Shown: one piece after another, positions 38,444 to 46,544 of the stretch
Position numbering within the stretch: position 1 is the first letter of the stretch
How the letters are laid out: every line of letters begins with the position of its first letter
Assembly (NCBI RefSeq): GCF_016679925.1
Contig: NZ_JAEQBW010000007.1
Span: 1 to 64,000 of the forward strand
Direction of reading: 5' to 3'
Origin: Marivirga aurantiaca
GTDB lineage: Bacteria; Bacteroidota; Bacteroidia; Cytophagales; Cyclobacteriaceae
DNA length: 64,000 nt
The notes under the pieces: model-generated
Database searches by the model: none
What the model saw: the letters and a program-made list of their open reading frames with translations, nothing else
Told to the model about the DNA's origin: nothing
Translations under genes and position numbers: made by a program

Positions 38444-38815
38444 AAATTTTACGGAAGTTAACTAAAACTATTAAATCATGAAAAAAATCACGTTTTCAAT
38501 TAAAATTTATTTACTAACCTGAGATTGACTAATAAATAATGGCAGGTTTAGCCCCTCGGTCGGTGGCGCACCGACCGGAAGCAGAAGAGTTAGCTATTTG
38601 AGTAAGATGGTCCGTGCGCCACGGACCATGGAATGAGCCCCAAGAGGATAAGTTTTGAGCGAAAAGTAAGCTTGATCTGTAGGCTCTCAATTTTATCCAC
38701 TGATGTCGAATATTATTTTGTCACTTTTCGATGAATAAATTTGATTTATATGTAATAATTATTTAATTGTAAGCTGATAAGTTAAATTATATATAATCTC
38801 TAAATAATAATATTT
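38444..38815. other. Divergent promoter region with paired GC-rich hairpins
   Basis: No gene. The region holds two GC-rich hairpins (38557-38629, listed separately) and a TAnnTTTG box (38736-38743) about 73 bases before the gene at 38816. Its -33 partner is not at the expected spacing. Confidence 0.45.
38557..38629. repeat. Pair of inverted REP-like hairpins
   Basis: Two perfect stems are present: CGGTCGGT/ACCGACCG with loop GGCGC (38557-38577) and ATGGTCCGTG/CACGGACCAT with loop CGC (38607-38629). The apices GGTGGCGCACC and GTGCGCCAC are near reverse complements, so the two hairpins look like one repeat in opposite orientation, as in BIMEs. Local G+C is far above its surroundings. Confidence 0.65.
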
Positions 38816-39208
38816 ATGTCGTACACCAAAGTCATTGATTACAAGGATATTAAGATTGTCTATACCAACATTGTTGATACTGCCGGCAGCGAAGCTGTTC
38901 CTACATTTGATAAGGTACAGAAATTAGTAGCTGAGTTTCCGGATAAATCTGTGCTGTCTTGCGTGAATGCCACTAATGCTAGGTTCAATACAGAGTTGCT
39001 TTCCAAAATTAAGGAAACAGTGAAAAAAAACAATCCTAAAGCTAAAGCTACTGTAGTTTGTGGTTTGAATAAACTGTCTACTTTAATTTTAAATTCCATT
39101 ATAGCAGCTACCGGTCGCCAAATGAAATTATTTAATACGGAGGAGGAAGGAATGGCATGGTTGTATGAATATGAAATGCAAACAACAGAGATAGCGGCCT
39201 CGGCATAA
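38816..39208 (+). CDS. STAS/SpoIIAA-like fold protein (130 aa)
   Basis: The protein alternates strands and helices in the order of a STAS or SpoIIAA-like fold: KDIKIVYTNIVDTAG, FDKVQKLVAEFPDKSVLSCVNATNARFN, LLSKIKETVKKNNPKAKATVVCG, LSTLILNSIIAATGRQMKLFNTEEEGMAWL. It has no signal or membrane segment. Proteins of this shape in Bacteroidota often lack the phospho-serine of SpoIIAA; I cannot place a phosphosite. It might take part in partner-switch regulation, but that is conjecture. Single gene. Confidence 0.65.
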   Translation: MSYTKVIDYKDIKIVYTNIVDTAGSEAVPTFDKVQKLVAEFPDKSVLSCVNATNARFNTELLSKIKETVKKNNPKAKATVVCGLNKLSTLILNSIIAATGRQMKLFNTEEEGMAWLYEYEMQTTEIAASA

Positions 39209-39323
39209 TTTGTTTGATAGGAATTGTAAGGGGGCCTTCACAGCCCTCTCATTTTCCTGTAATTTTAGCTTTTCCTGCTTATTCCCCATTTGCTTTCCAT
39301 TCCATAGCCAATTAATTATTGGG

Positions 39324-39442
39324 GTCGTTTAGTTAAGCTTTTATTCTAAAACTCAAACTTTCATTCTTCTCCGAGTGGATAAAGAGAAGCCAGCCAAAGG
39401 CTGGTCAGCCTCAGGTCGAGAAGTTTGCCTTAACTAAACGAC
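39324..39442 (-). repeat. Family-2 inverted-repeat element, copy 2 (119 bp)
   Basis: Terminal inverted repeats GTCGTTTAGTTAAG and CTTAACTAAACGAC are perfect. The interior, read on the minus strand, matches copy 1 (GGAGAAG..., GTTTTAG..., AAAGCTTAACT), and an extra hairpin CCAGCC/GGCTGG is present. It ends 46 bases before the YheT-like gene, near a TAnnTTTG box (39459-39466) that could be that gene's -7 element. Confidence 0.75.
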
Positions 39443-39488
39443 ATTGGATTATTTATCGTAATTTTGTATTGAATAAAAATTAAATTCA

Positions 39489-40451
39489 ATGCCATTAATT
39501 ATCAACAAAACCTACAAAAGTCCCTTTTACGCTTTCAATCAGCACATAGAAACCATTATTCCAAGTGCGATACGCAAAGTAAAAGGAGTGAATTATCATA
39601 GGGAAAGAATTACTACTCCTGACAATGATTTTCTGGATATCGATTGGCTTAAAGCCGATAATGATCAATTGGTTATTATTTCTCACGGACTTGAGGGCAG
39701 CTCTCACAGGCCATACGTAAAAGGAATTGCCAAACTTTTTCATCAGAATGGTTGGGATGCCCTGGCCTGGAATTGTAGAAGTTGCAGTGAGGAAATGAAT
39801 AAGAATGAAATCCTTTACCATCATGGTTTCACTGAGGACGTTGACACAGTAGTACAACGCGCACTTGCTGACAATTACAAAAGCATCTGCCTGATTGGTT
39901 TCAGTATGGGAGGAAGCCTTACCTTAAAGTACCTGGGTGAAAATGCAGACAATCTGCCGGATTCTATCAAAGCAGGAATGGCTGTAAGTGTTCCTTGTGA
40001 TTTGGAAGGTAGCTCAAAAATGCTGGCGCTTAAAGAGAATAAGTTCTATCAAAGTCGGTTCATGCGTAAGCTTTCAAAAAAGATGCTATGGAAAAATGAG
40101 CAGTTTCCCGGATTTGTGGAAATGAAGCCATGGAAATTATTTAAGAACTTTCATGAATTTGATACCCATTATAGCGCAAAGATTTTTGGATTTAAAGATG
40201 CAGCAGATTTTTATCAAAATGTGCAATGTTTGCCCTTTATCGAAAACATTAAGGTGCCCACCCTGGTTTTAAATGCATTAAATGATCCTATGTTGGCAGA
40301 TTCCTGTTATCCGAAAGAACTGGCAGAGAGAATGCCGAATCTTACGTTGGAGATATCCGACAAAGGCGGACATGTTGGATTTATGCAAGCTGGAAAGGAA
40401 TTTACTTACGCAGAAGAAAGAGCACTGCAATATTTCTCATCAATGGTATAG
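39489..40451 (+). CDS. YheT-family alpha/beta hydrolase
   Basis: The 320-residue protein has the YheT layout: YKSPFYAFNQHIETIIPSAIRK, DFLDIDWLKAD, LVIISHGLEGSSHRPYVKG (oxyanion), WNCRSCS, the nucleophile elbow IGFSMGGSLTLKYLGE (Ser about 143), NALNDPMLAD (Asp) and DKGGHVGFM (His). The family is a set of cytoplasmic hydrolases of uncertain substrate. The next gene follows 12 bases after its stop, so the two form an operon. Confidence 0.9.
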   Translation: MPLIINKTYKSPFYAFNQHIETIIPSAIRKVKGVNYHRERITTPDNDFLDIDWLKADNDQLVIISHGLEGSSHRPYVKGIAKLFHQNGWDALAWNCRSCSEEMNKNEILYHHGFTEDVDTVVQRALADNYKSICLIGFSMGGSLTLKYLGENADNLPDSIKAGMAVSVPCDLEGSSKMLALKENKFYQSRFMRKLSKKMLWKNEQFPGFVEMKPWKLFKNFHEFDTHYSAKIFGFKDAADFYQNVQCLPFIENIKVPTLVLNALNDPMLADSCYPKELAERMPNLTLEISDKGGHVGFMQAGKEFTYAEERALQYFSSMV

Positions 40452-40463
40452 AATTAAATCTGT

Positions 40464-41096
40464 ATGTTGCAAAAGGAATCTATAATCGATCATTTGGGAA
40501 GCTTTTTGTATGACTTTGCCTATACAAAAATAGCCGGAAAAGATATATTCGAGCAAGGGTTTTCTTCAGGAAAGAAAATGGTTATTCTCAATATTTCACC
40601 TTATTCCGATGGGTTAATGACAGAAGTGTTACTGGGATTGTCTTTTCTTCGGGTGGAAGAAATTTTACATCAATTCTCTAACAGACTGTACCACAAAGAT
40701 GATATTAGCCTTACTTACTGGATTAATTTATCTCACTTTTCAGATGATTCAGCCAAAAGATACTTTGTTACCAGTAATAAAGAATTTCAAGAGGTTGTTG
40801 GAGGCCTGGAGGAATCACTTGTGAAAAACGGGTTCTACTGGCTGGATGATTTTTCAAATGAAAATAGTATTTCTTCCCGCATACATCAGGATATTGTCTC
40901 TAATAATGTCCAACATAAAAACCTGTACATGCTGTGCCAGCGAAGTTTAATTCTACAAAGCTTGTTGAGCATTCCTATTACTGATGACACATTTTACACC
41001 TATTATGAAATTTTACAATTACACAATGCTCCTGAAATTCAGTTGGAGGAGTTTCTTCGTTTCAGGATGTATGTTCAAGAGTTAAATCTAAATTGA
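40464..41096 (+). CDS. Conserved hypothetical protein (210 aa)
   Basis: I do not recognise the family. The protein is soluble, without signal or membrane helix, and starts MLQKESIIDHLGSFLYDFAYTKIAGKDIFEQG. Aromatic and acidic residues are frequent (YHKDDISLTYWINLSHFSDDSAKRYFVT). The gene follows the YheT-like hydrolase by 12 bases and converges on hrpB with 13 bases between the stops, so it probably works with the hydrolase or simply shares its transcript. Confidence 0.75.
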   Translation: MLQKESIIDHLGSFLYDFAYTKIAGKDIFEQGFSSGKKMVILNISPYSDGLMTEVLLGLSFLRVEEILHQFSNRLYHKDDISLTYWINLSHFSDDSAKRYFVTSNKEFQEVVGGLEESLVKNGFYWLDDFSNENSISSRIHQDIVSNNVQHKNLYMLCQRSLILQSLLSIPITDDTFYTYYEILQLHNAPEIQLEEFLRFRMYVQELNLN

Positions 41097-41109
41097 TCAG
41101 CTAACCCAT

Positions 41110-43272
41110 TTAATCCTGTAACTGCTTTTTTTGGGAATCACTTAGTGTTTTTAAAGCTATCTCCGTTAATGATAATTTTTGAATCTCTTCATAAATATCC
41201 TCTTCATTTTCAATTTGTTCGGGTAACCAGGTATGGGCAATGGCGGAAATATAATCAACAGTCATTTCAGGCCAGGCTTCATCAGGGTGTTGTTGACTAA
41301 GCATTTTTACCTTGCTGGCCAGACTTATAAAGGAGGCATCCTGAGTCAATATTTCTTCACCTTCTTCCCTGATTGCCTGAATAATTGCGGTGCGTTTTTC
41401 TTTCTGGCTTATTTCCCGATCTACCGGCTCTCTTTTTAAAATAATTTTTCCTATTCTTAAATCACTGGTCAACTCAAATTCATCATCTTCAAAATTCCAG
41501 GTGACAGATTTAATATTTTTAACCAAAGGAGCCAAATCTTTGGGGTTTAATGGAGCCGCTAAGAATATTTTCCCCAGACCCGACCGGGCATCAATGGAAG
41601 CCACTGTAAGCCAAGGCTCATTGGCCAGTTCATCTTTATGGCCAATGGCAGCAATGGCCCCATTAGATAATTGAAATTGCGCATTATTGCCTCTTTTGGA
41701 AGAAGCAATTCGGTCAGGATAGGCCAATGCTAAAATAAACCCAATGGCATAAGCATCGGAACTGGAATTATCTTCTTCAATTTTGAATAATTTCCGGTAG
41801 GAGGAGGCTATTTTTTCAATCTGCCGGAATGGTTTGGTTAACCTTTCTTCTTTTCGCAGAGTTCTCAACCTATCAATTCTGTAGCTGATATCAGCACCTG
41901 CTTGTTTATATAAGGGATCTCTTTCTTCCAATAAAGCAGCCAGATCTGTGGCCAACTCCAGGTTTCCGGAACTTTTGGAGTGAATGAGCATATGAGCCAA
42001 TCGTGGGTGACAGGGCAACGCATGCATTTTCCTGCCGATTTCTGTAATTCCTTTTTCATCCAGAGCCTCCAGGTTGAGTAAGAGATCTTTTGCCTTGATC
42101 ATTTTATCGATAGGAGGTGGAGTGAGCCAAAATAACTGGTAGCTATCGGCAATATTCCTGGCGGCTAAGTCCAAAGCAAGTGACGTTAAATCTTCATGCA
42201 ATATTTCAGGAATCCTGTGTTTGCTTCTTAGCTGATGTTCTGCTTCCGACCACATTCTATAACAAACGCCTGGTGAAACCCGGCCAGCCCTACCTGCTCG
42301 CTGATCTGCTTCATCATGGGAAATAGGCTGGGTAACTAGCCGGGAAAGCCCACTGTTGGCATCAAATTGGGAGCCTCTGCCAAAGCCAGTATCAATCACT
42401 ACTTTCACACCTTCAATGGTTAAGCTGGTTTCTGCAATGGAGGTAGCCAGCACAATTTTACGCTTGCCTTGTGGGTGGGGCTGTATGGCCGCCCATTGCT
42501 TGTTCCATGGCAATTGGCCGTACAAAGGATAAATAGCCAGGTGTTTTCTTAAAGATTTAAGTTCATCCATTACCGCATTTATTTCCCCCTGGCCGGGAAG
42601 AAAAACTAAAATATCTCCATCGTGATTTTGTACTGATTTCCTGATCAGAGAAGCAGTCATTTCTGCTAACAGATGATAATCTGTCTCGCCTGCATAATGG
42701 ATATCTACCGGATATTGCCGACCTTTGCTTACAATTGCCTGAGCATTTAAGGCATCAGATAGCATTTTTTGATTCAGGGTGGCCGACATGATTAATATTT
42801 TCAGATCGGGCCTGAAGTTAATTTGTGTGTGTCGTGCTAAAGCCAGTGCTACATCTGCGTAAATACTTCTTTCATGGAATTCGTCAAAAATAAGAATGCC
42901 CACCTCTTTTAGTTGTGGATCGGAATCCAACATTCTGCCCAAAATACCTTCGGTCACCACTTCTATGAGGGTGTCTTCACTAATGGCTGTTTCAAAACGG
43001 ATGCGATAGCCTACAGTTTTTCCTAAAGGTTCATTCAGAAGTTCGGACATTCGTTTTGCAATGGATTTTGCTGCCAATCTTCTTGGTTCCAGCATAATAA
43101 TTTTCTTGCCGGTTTCTCTGGCTTCTTCCAACAAAGACAGGGGGATAATGGTACTTTTTCCTGCCCCGGCTTCGGCATTGATAATGAGGGTGGTTTGGTT
43201 TTTTAGCGCTGATTTTATTTCAGGAATAATGGCAACTATTGGTAAATCTATTTTATTGAGTTGGAATGGCAT
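41110..43272 (-). CDS. hrpB: ATP-dependent helicase HrpB
   Basis: The 720-residue DExH-box helicase has Walker A (INAEAGAGKSTIIPLSL), the DEFHERS box (ILIFDEFHERSIYADVALA), MSATLN, the motif V region (LATSIAETSLTIEGVKVVIDTG) and motif VI (DEADQRAGRAGRVSPGVCYRMW). The helicase-associated C-terminal region is present (LALAYPDRIASSKRGNNAQFQLSNG). Length is about 100 residues below the E. coli protein, mainly at the C-terminus. It is a cytoplasmic RNA-helicase-like protein of uncertain role. Confidence 0.93.
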   Translation of the reverse strand: MPFQLNKIDLPIVAIIPEIKSALKNQTTLIINAEAGAGKSTIIPLSLLEEARETGKKIIMLEPRRLAAKSIAKRMSELLNEPLGKTVGYRIRFETAISEDTLIEVVTEGILGRMLDSDPQLKEVGILIFDEFHERSIYADVALALARHTQINFRPDLKILIMSATLNQKMLSDALNAQAIVSKGRQYPVDIHYAGETDYHLLAEMTASLIRKSVQNHDGDILVFLPGQGEINAVMDELKSLRKHLAIYPLYGQLPWNKQWAAIQPHPQGKRKIVLATSIAETSLTIEGVKVVIDTGFGRGSQFDANSGLSRLVTQPISHDEADQRAGRAGRVSPGVCYRMWSEAEHQLRSKHRIPEILHEDLTSLALDLAARNIADSYQLFWLTPPPIDKMIKAKDLLLNLEALDEKGITEIGRKMHALPCHPRLAHMLIHSKSSGNLELATDLAALLEERDPLYKQAGADISYRIDRLRTLRKEERLTKPFRQIEKIASSYRKLFKIEEDNSSSDAYAIGFILALAYPDRIASSKRGNNAQFQLSNGAIAAIGHKDELANEPWLTVASIDARSGLGKIFLAAPLNPKDLAPLVKNIKSVTWNFEDDEFELTSDLRIGKIILKREPVDREISQKEKRTAIIQAIREEGEEILTQDASFISLASKVKMLSQQHPDEAWPEMTVDYISAIAHTWLPEQIENEEDIYEEIQKLSLTEIALKTLSDSQKKQLQD

Positions 43273-43332
43273 TTTTAAGGATGATAATAGTTTAATTGCG
43301 AATTACGGAAATATGAGTTATGATTTTATAAG

Positions 43333-43573
43333 CTGAGTTCGACTATTAATGATAGCGTCCCCGTATACGGGGCAGGCTATGCCGCAAAATTAAGACTTAC
43401 TTATTTAAAAAGTCTTAATTTATGCGGTATCTCATACTATCTACAATGAGATTACGGATAATTTTCTTTTTTATGAAAAATATAATCCCGATCCATCGGG
43501 ACCGAAATAGCCAGTCCCGCACGAGCGGGAACGTTCTAATGAGTTTTTAGCGCAAATTTAAAATCGAACTCAG
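43333..43573 (+). repeat. Family-1 structured repeat, copy B (241 bp)
   Basis: Ends are CTGAGTTCGA and TCGAACTCAG. Internal stems are CCCCGTA/TACGGGG, CCGCA...ATTAAGACTT / AAGTCTTAAT...TGCGG, GTATCTCAT/ATGAGATTAC, CCCGAT/ATCGGG and TCCCGC/GCGGGA. It lies between hrpB and the TonB-receptor terminator, in the same orientation as copy C on the far side of the receptor gene. No open frame. Confidence 0.85.
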
Positions 43574-43605
43574 GTTTATATTTATTGAATGTTTTTTATC
43601 AAATC

Positions 43606-43635
43606 AAAAAAAAGAGTCAAAATTCATTTTGACTC
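43606..43635 (-). terminator. Rho-independent terminator of the TonB-receptor gene
   Basis: On the minus strand a perfect 9-base stem (GAGTCAAAA/TTTTGACTC, 4-base loop) is followed by eight T, 43 bases after the receptor stop. Confidence 0.88.
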
Positions 43636-43677
43636 CTTCCACTTAAATTATTTTATTTCTCTAGGTTAAGCTCTTCT

Positions 43678-46170
43678 CTAGAAATTCTGCCCGCCTTCAT
43701 CTCCGCCTTTTTGATCGTCATTGGAGATTTTACTTCTTCTCTGGCGCGCTTTATAATCCAACTTACCAAATTTATAGCTGAAGTTAATGCCAAAAGAACG
43801 AAACGGAATTTCAAATGCATTGCGTTGGTAAAAATTTTCATTTTCTATTTCTGAAATGAATGGCTTTCTCTTCTGGAAAGGTTCTATGATGGATATACCA
43901 ATGCTACCTCTTTCATCCAATATTTGCTTTTTGGCACCCAAGCCAAAAATAGAGAAGCCCGGATTAAAACCTTGAAGTGTTTGCTGTCTGGGCCTTGCAA
44001 AACCGAAAGCATCAACTGTGATATCATAAGGTAATTTTATATTACTGTTGAGGTTACCGCTAAACAATAAGGCTTCATTTTCTCTTAAAACTCCGTTTAC
44101 CACACCTTCTGAAATTACGTAGTTAGCATTTATCCCGCCTCTGATTGTCCAGATTTTAAATAAAGTGGTAGAGACGAAAAGATTGCTGCCAATATTTTGT
44201 TGTGTGCCAATATTTTCAAATTCTGTCACAGCCCCTGTTTCCTGCCTTGTGGTAATGGATTGAATCACATCACTTGTCAGGTTGTAAAAAGCTGAAAGAT
44301 TAATGGAAGTTCCTTTAACAAAAGTGTTATACCCTAACTCAAAATTATCAGACAACTCAGGTCTAAGGCCAGGATTTCCAAAGGTGAAATTATTTACATT
44401 TCCTATTTGAATGTAGGGGTTTACGTTTCTTAAACTTGGCCTGCTAATCCTTCTATTGTATGCTAATTTTACAGAAGAAGTTTTACCAAAACGTTGATTC
44501 AGGATAATACTAGGCAACCAGTTTTCATATTGCAGTGTATCACCGTCAAAATTTCTTTCGGTAGCTTCATCAAATGAGCCGCTTATATCAGTAAATTCAT
44601 AACGCACACCGGCTATCATCCCTAATTTTTTTGTGATGTTATATTGGGAAGAAATGTAACCAGCATATACATCCTGATTGTAATAAAAGACATCTGTTCT
44701 GTCAGGATCCTCCAGGTAATTATTTCCTTCTGAAGGTCTATATTCATAGTTAAATCCACTGGAAATATCGCGAAATATCGTTTTAAAACCACTTTCCAAT
44801 TTTAATTTCTCACCCAAAGGGTGGGTATAATCTAGTTGAATAGTATTTTCCCTGTTTCTACCGTCATTATTGTTAATGGCATTTTCATAATTATTGGCTA
44901 TATTATTTAGGTCCTGTTCAATTTTAAACTGGGTATCGTTAATGTTGCCGTCAATTTTGTAGCTGGCAGAAAGTTCCCTTCCTTCTTGTTCAGGAAATTT
45001 CATCACATAGTCCAAAGACCATTCATAGCCTCCATTTTGTGATTCGGTATCCGTAAAACGATCATATGAGCGGATTAAATTTTCATTGAAAAGGCTATCC
45101 ACTGTATTGGTGCCTTGGTTTACTGAATTAAACCCTCTTAAGCGAACGGATGTAGATAAACTATGATAAGCATTAAAATCGTAAAAAGCACCTGCATTAC
45201 CAAAATAGCCTATCCTGTAACTTTCACTGCCACCATATTGATTAATAGTGGATTGGTCACCATTGGGGTCAGTTGTTGTTTGGGTGAAATCAGTAATGGC
45301 AGTTTGAGGCCAGCTTTGAAAGGAACTGCCATTTAGGTTAAAACCAAACCTGCCGGCACCGGCATTAAGTCCAACTACTTCTCTATTAATACGTGTACCT
45401 GCGGTTATATCCACATTGCCGGCAAATCCTTGTGGTGTTTGCTTTTTGGTAATAATGTTGATAATGCCTGCTGTGCCTTCACCGTCATATTTAGCAGAAG
45501 GGGAGGTAATTACTTCTACACTTTTGATTTGATCTGCCGGGATCATTTTCAGCGCATCACCGGGGCTACTGCCAAACATACTGCTTGGTTTTCCATTAAT
45601 TAGAATCTGTATATTTTGGCTTCCTCTTAAGGATACATTACCATCCTGATCAACAGATAGCAGAGGAGCTCTTCTGAGCACATCTGAAGCATCGCCACCT
45701 GCATTGGCCACATCTTGTTCTGCATTATAAACAATTCTGTCTATTTTGTTCTCTACAACCTCTCGTTGCCCTGAAACCATTACTTCATCCAGTACATCGG
45801 TGTCTGTTTGGAGTAAGATGTTATCCAAATTTACATCCGGTGATTTTGGAGTTAATTCTATTTTTTGTGTGAGGGATGCGTATCCTACAAAAGAAATCTG
45901 TAATTGATACTCCCCCAGTTTAATATTCAATATCTTAAATGAGCCATCGGCTTCAGTAATTACACCATTGATGGTTTCACCGTCTTGAGGCGATTTAATC
46001 ACAACCGTAGCGTAAGGAATGGGCTCTTTGGTTTTTTCATCCAAAATAATTCCAGTTACTTTTCCGGTTATTTGTGAAGCACCTCCACCAGTGGGGCCTC
46101 TTTGTTGCGCCACAACATTGGCACTGCTAATCAGTACAAATAGTAATAATAAATTTTTCATTTTTTCCAT
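43678..46170 (-). CDS. TonB-dependent receptor-family outer-membrane protein
   Basis: The 830-residue protein has a signal peptide (NLLLLFVLISSANVVAQ), a CarboxypepD_reg-like domain (about 30-115, GKVTGIILDEKTKEPIPYATVVI), a plug domain (VLRRAPLLSVDQDGNVSLRGSQNIQILINGKPSSM), and a long beta-barrel of the OMP_b-brl_3 type (RPSLRNVNPYIQIGN, RPELSDNFELGYN). It should bind or import a substrate in the outer membrane, but the substrate cannot be inferred; no SusD or CAZyme gene is adjacent. A second start (MKNLL, 46161) is as good and gives a shorter signal. A TAnnTTTG box at 46178-46185 (minus) lies just upstream. Family-1 repeats flank the gene on both sides. Confidence 0.92.
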   Translation of the reverse strand: MEKMKNLLLLFVLISSANVVAQQRGPTGGGASQITGKVTGIILDEKTKEPIPYATVVIKSPQDGETINGVITEADGSFKILNIKLGEYQLQISFVGYASLTQKIELTPKSPDVNLDNILLQTDTDVLDEVMVSGQREVVENKIDRIVYNAEQDVANAGGDASDVLRRAPLLSVDQDGNVSLRGSQNIQILINGKPSSMFGSSPGDALKMIPADQIKSVEVITSPSAKYDGEGTAGIINIITKKQTPQGFAGNVDITAGTRINREVVGLNAGAGRFGFNLNGSSFQSWPQTAITDFTQTTTDPNGDQSTINQYGGSESYRIGYFGNAGAFYDFNAYHSLSTSVRLRGFNSVNQGTNTVDSLFNENLIRSYDRFTDTESQNGGYEWSLDYVMKFPEQEGRELSASYKIDGNINDTQFKIEQDLNNIANNYENAINNNDGRNRENTIQLDYTHPLGEKLKLESGFKTIFRDISSGFNYEYRPSEGNNYLEDPDRTDVFYYNQDVYAGYISSQYNITKKLGMIAGVRYEFTDISGSFDEATERNFDGDTLQYENWLPSIILNQRFGKTSSVKLAYNRRISRPSLRNVNPYIQIGNVNNFTFGNPGLRPELSDNFELGYNTFVKGTSINLSAFYNLTSDVIQSITTRQETGAVTEFENIGTQQNIGSNLFVSTTLFKIWTIRGGINANYVISEGVVNGVLRENEALLFSGNLNSNIKLPYDITVDAFGFARPRQQTLQGFNPGFSIFGLGAKKQILDERGSIGISIIEPFQKRKPFISEIENENFYQRNAFEIPFRSFGINFSYKFGKLDYKARQRRSKISNDDQKGGDEGGQNF

Positions 46171-46278
46171 TGTTATACAAAGATAGACTCTTTCCTTTTG
46201 AGTAGGTTTTTTATACTACATAAAAGGTGAAACTGCTTTTTGCGCAGGCCGATACTGAGGATAGATGGAGACTAATTA

Positions 46279-46544
46279 CCTGAGTTCGACTATTAATGAT
46301 AGCGTCCCCGCTTAGGCGGGGCAGGCTATGCTGCAAAATAAAGACTTACTTTTTTAAAAAGTCTTTATTTATGCGGTATCTCATACTAAATACAATGAGA
46401 TTACGGATACCGCTGTGGCGGCACAAGCTAATTTTCTTTTGTATGAAAAATGTAATCCCGCTCCAGCGGGACCGAAATAGCCAGTCCCGCACGAGCGGGA
46501 ACGTTCTAATGAGTTTTTAGCACAAATTTAGAACCGAACTCAGG
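46279..46544 (+). repeat. Family-1 structured repeat, copy C (266 bp)
   Basis: Ends are CCTGAGTTCG and CGAACTCAGG. Stems are CCCCGC/GCGGGG, ATAAAGACTT/AAGTCTTTAT, GTATCTCAT/ATGAGATTAC, an extra CCGC/GCGG hairpin not in copy B, CCCGCT/AGCGGG and TCCCGC/GCGGGA. It abuts the stop codon of the MATE gene. Base changes relative to copy B occur in pairs that keep the stems. Confidence 0.85.

Noticed and set aside
43273-43677. Family-1 repeat as an insertion sequence
   Set aside because: No transposase or frame of useful length lies between the inverted ends; it is a non-coding element.
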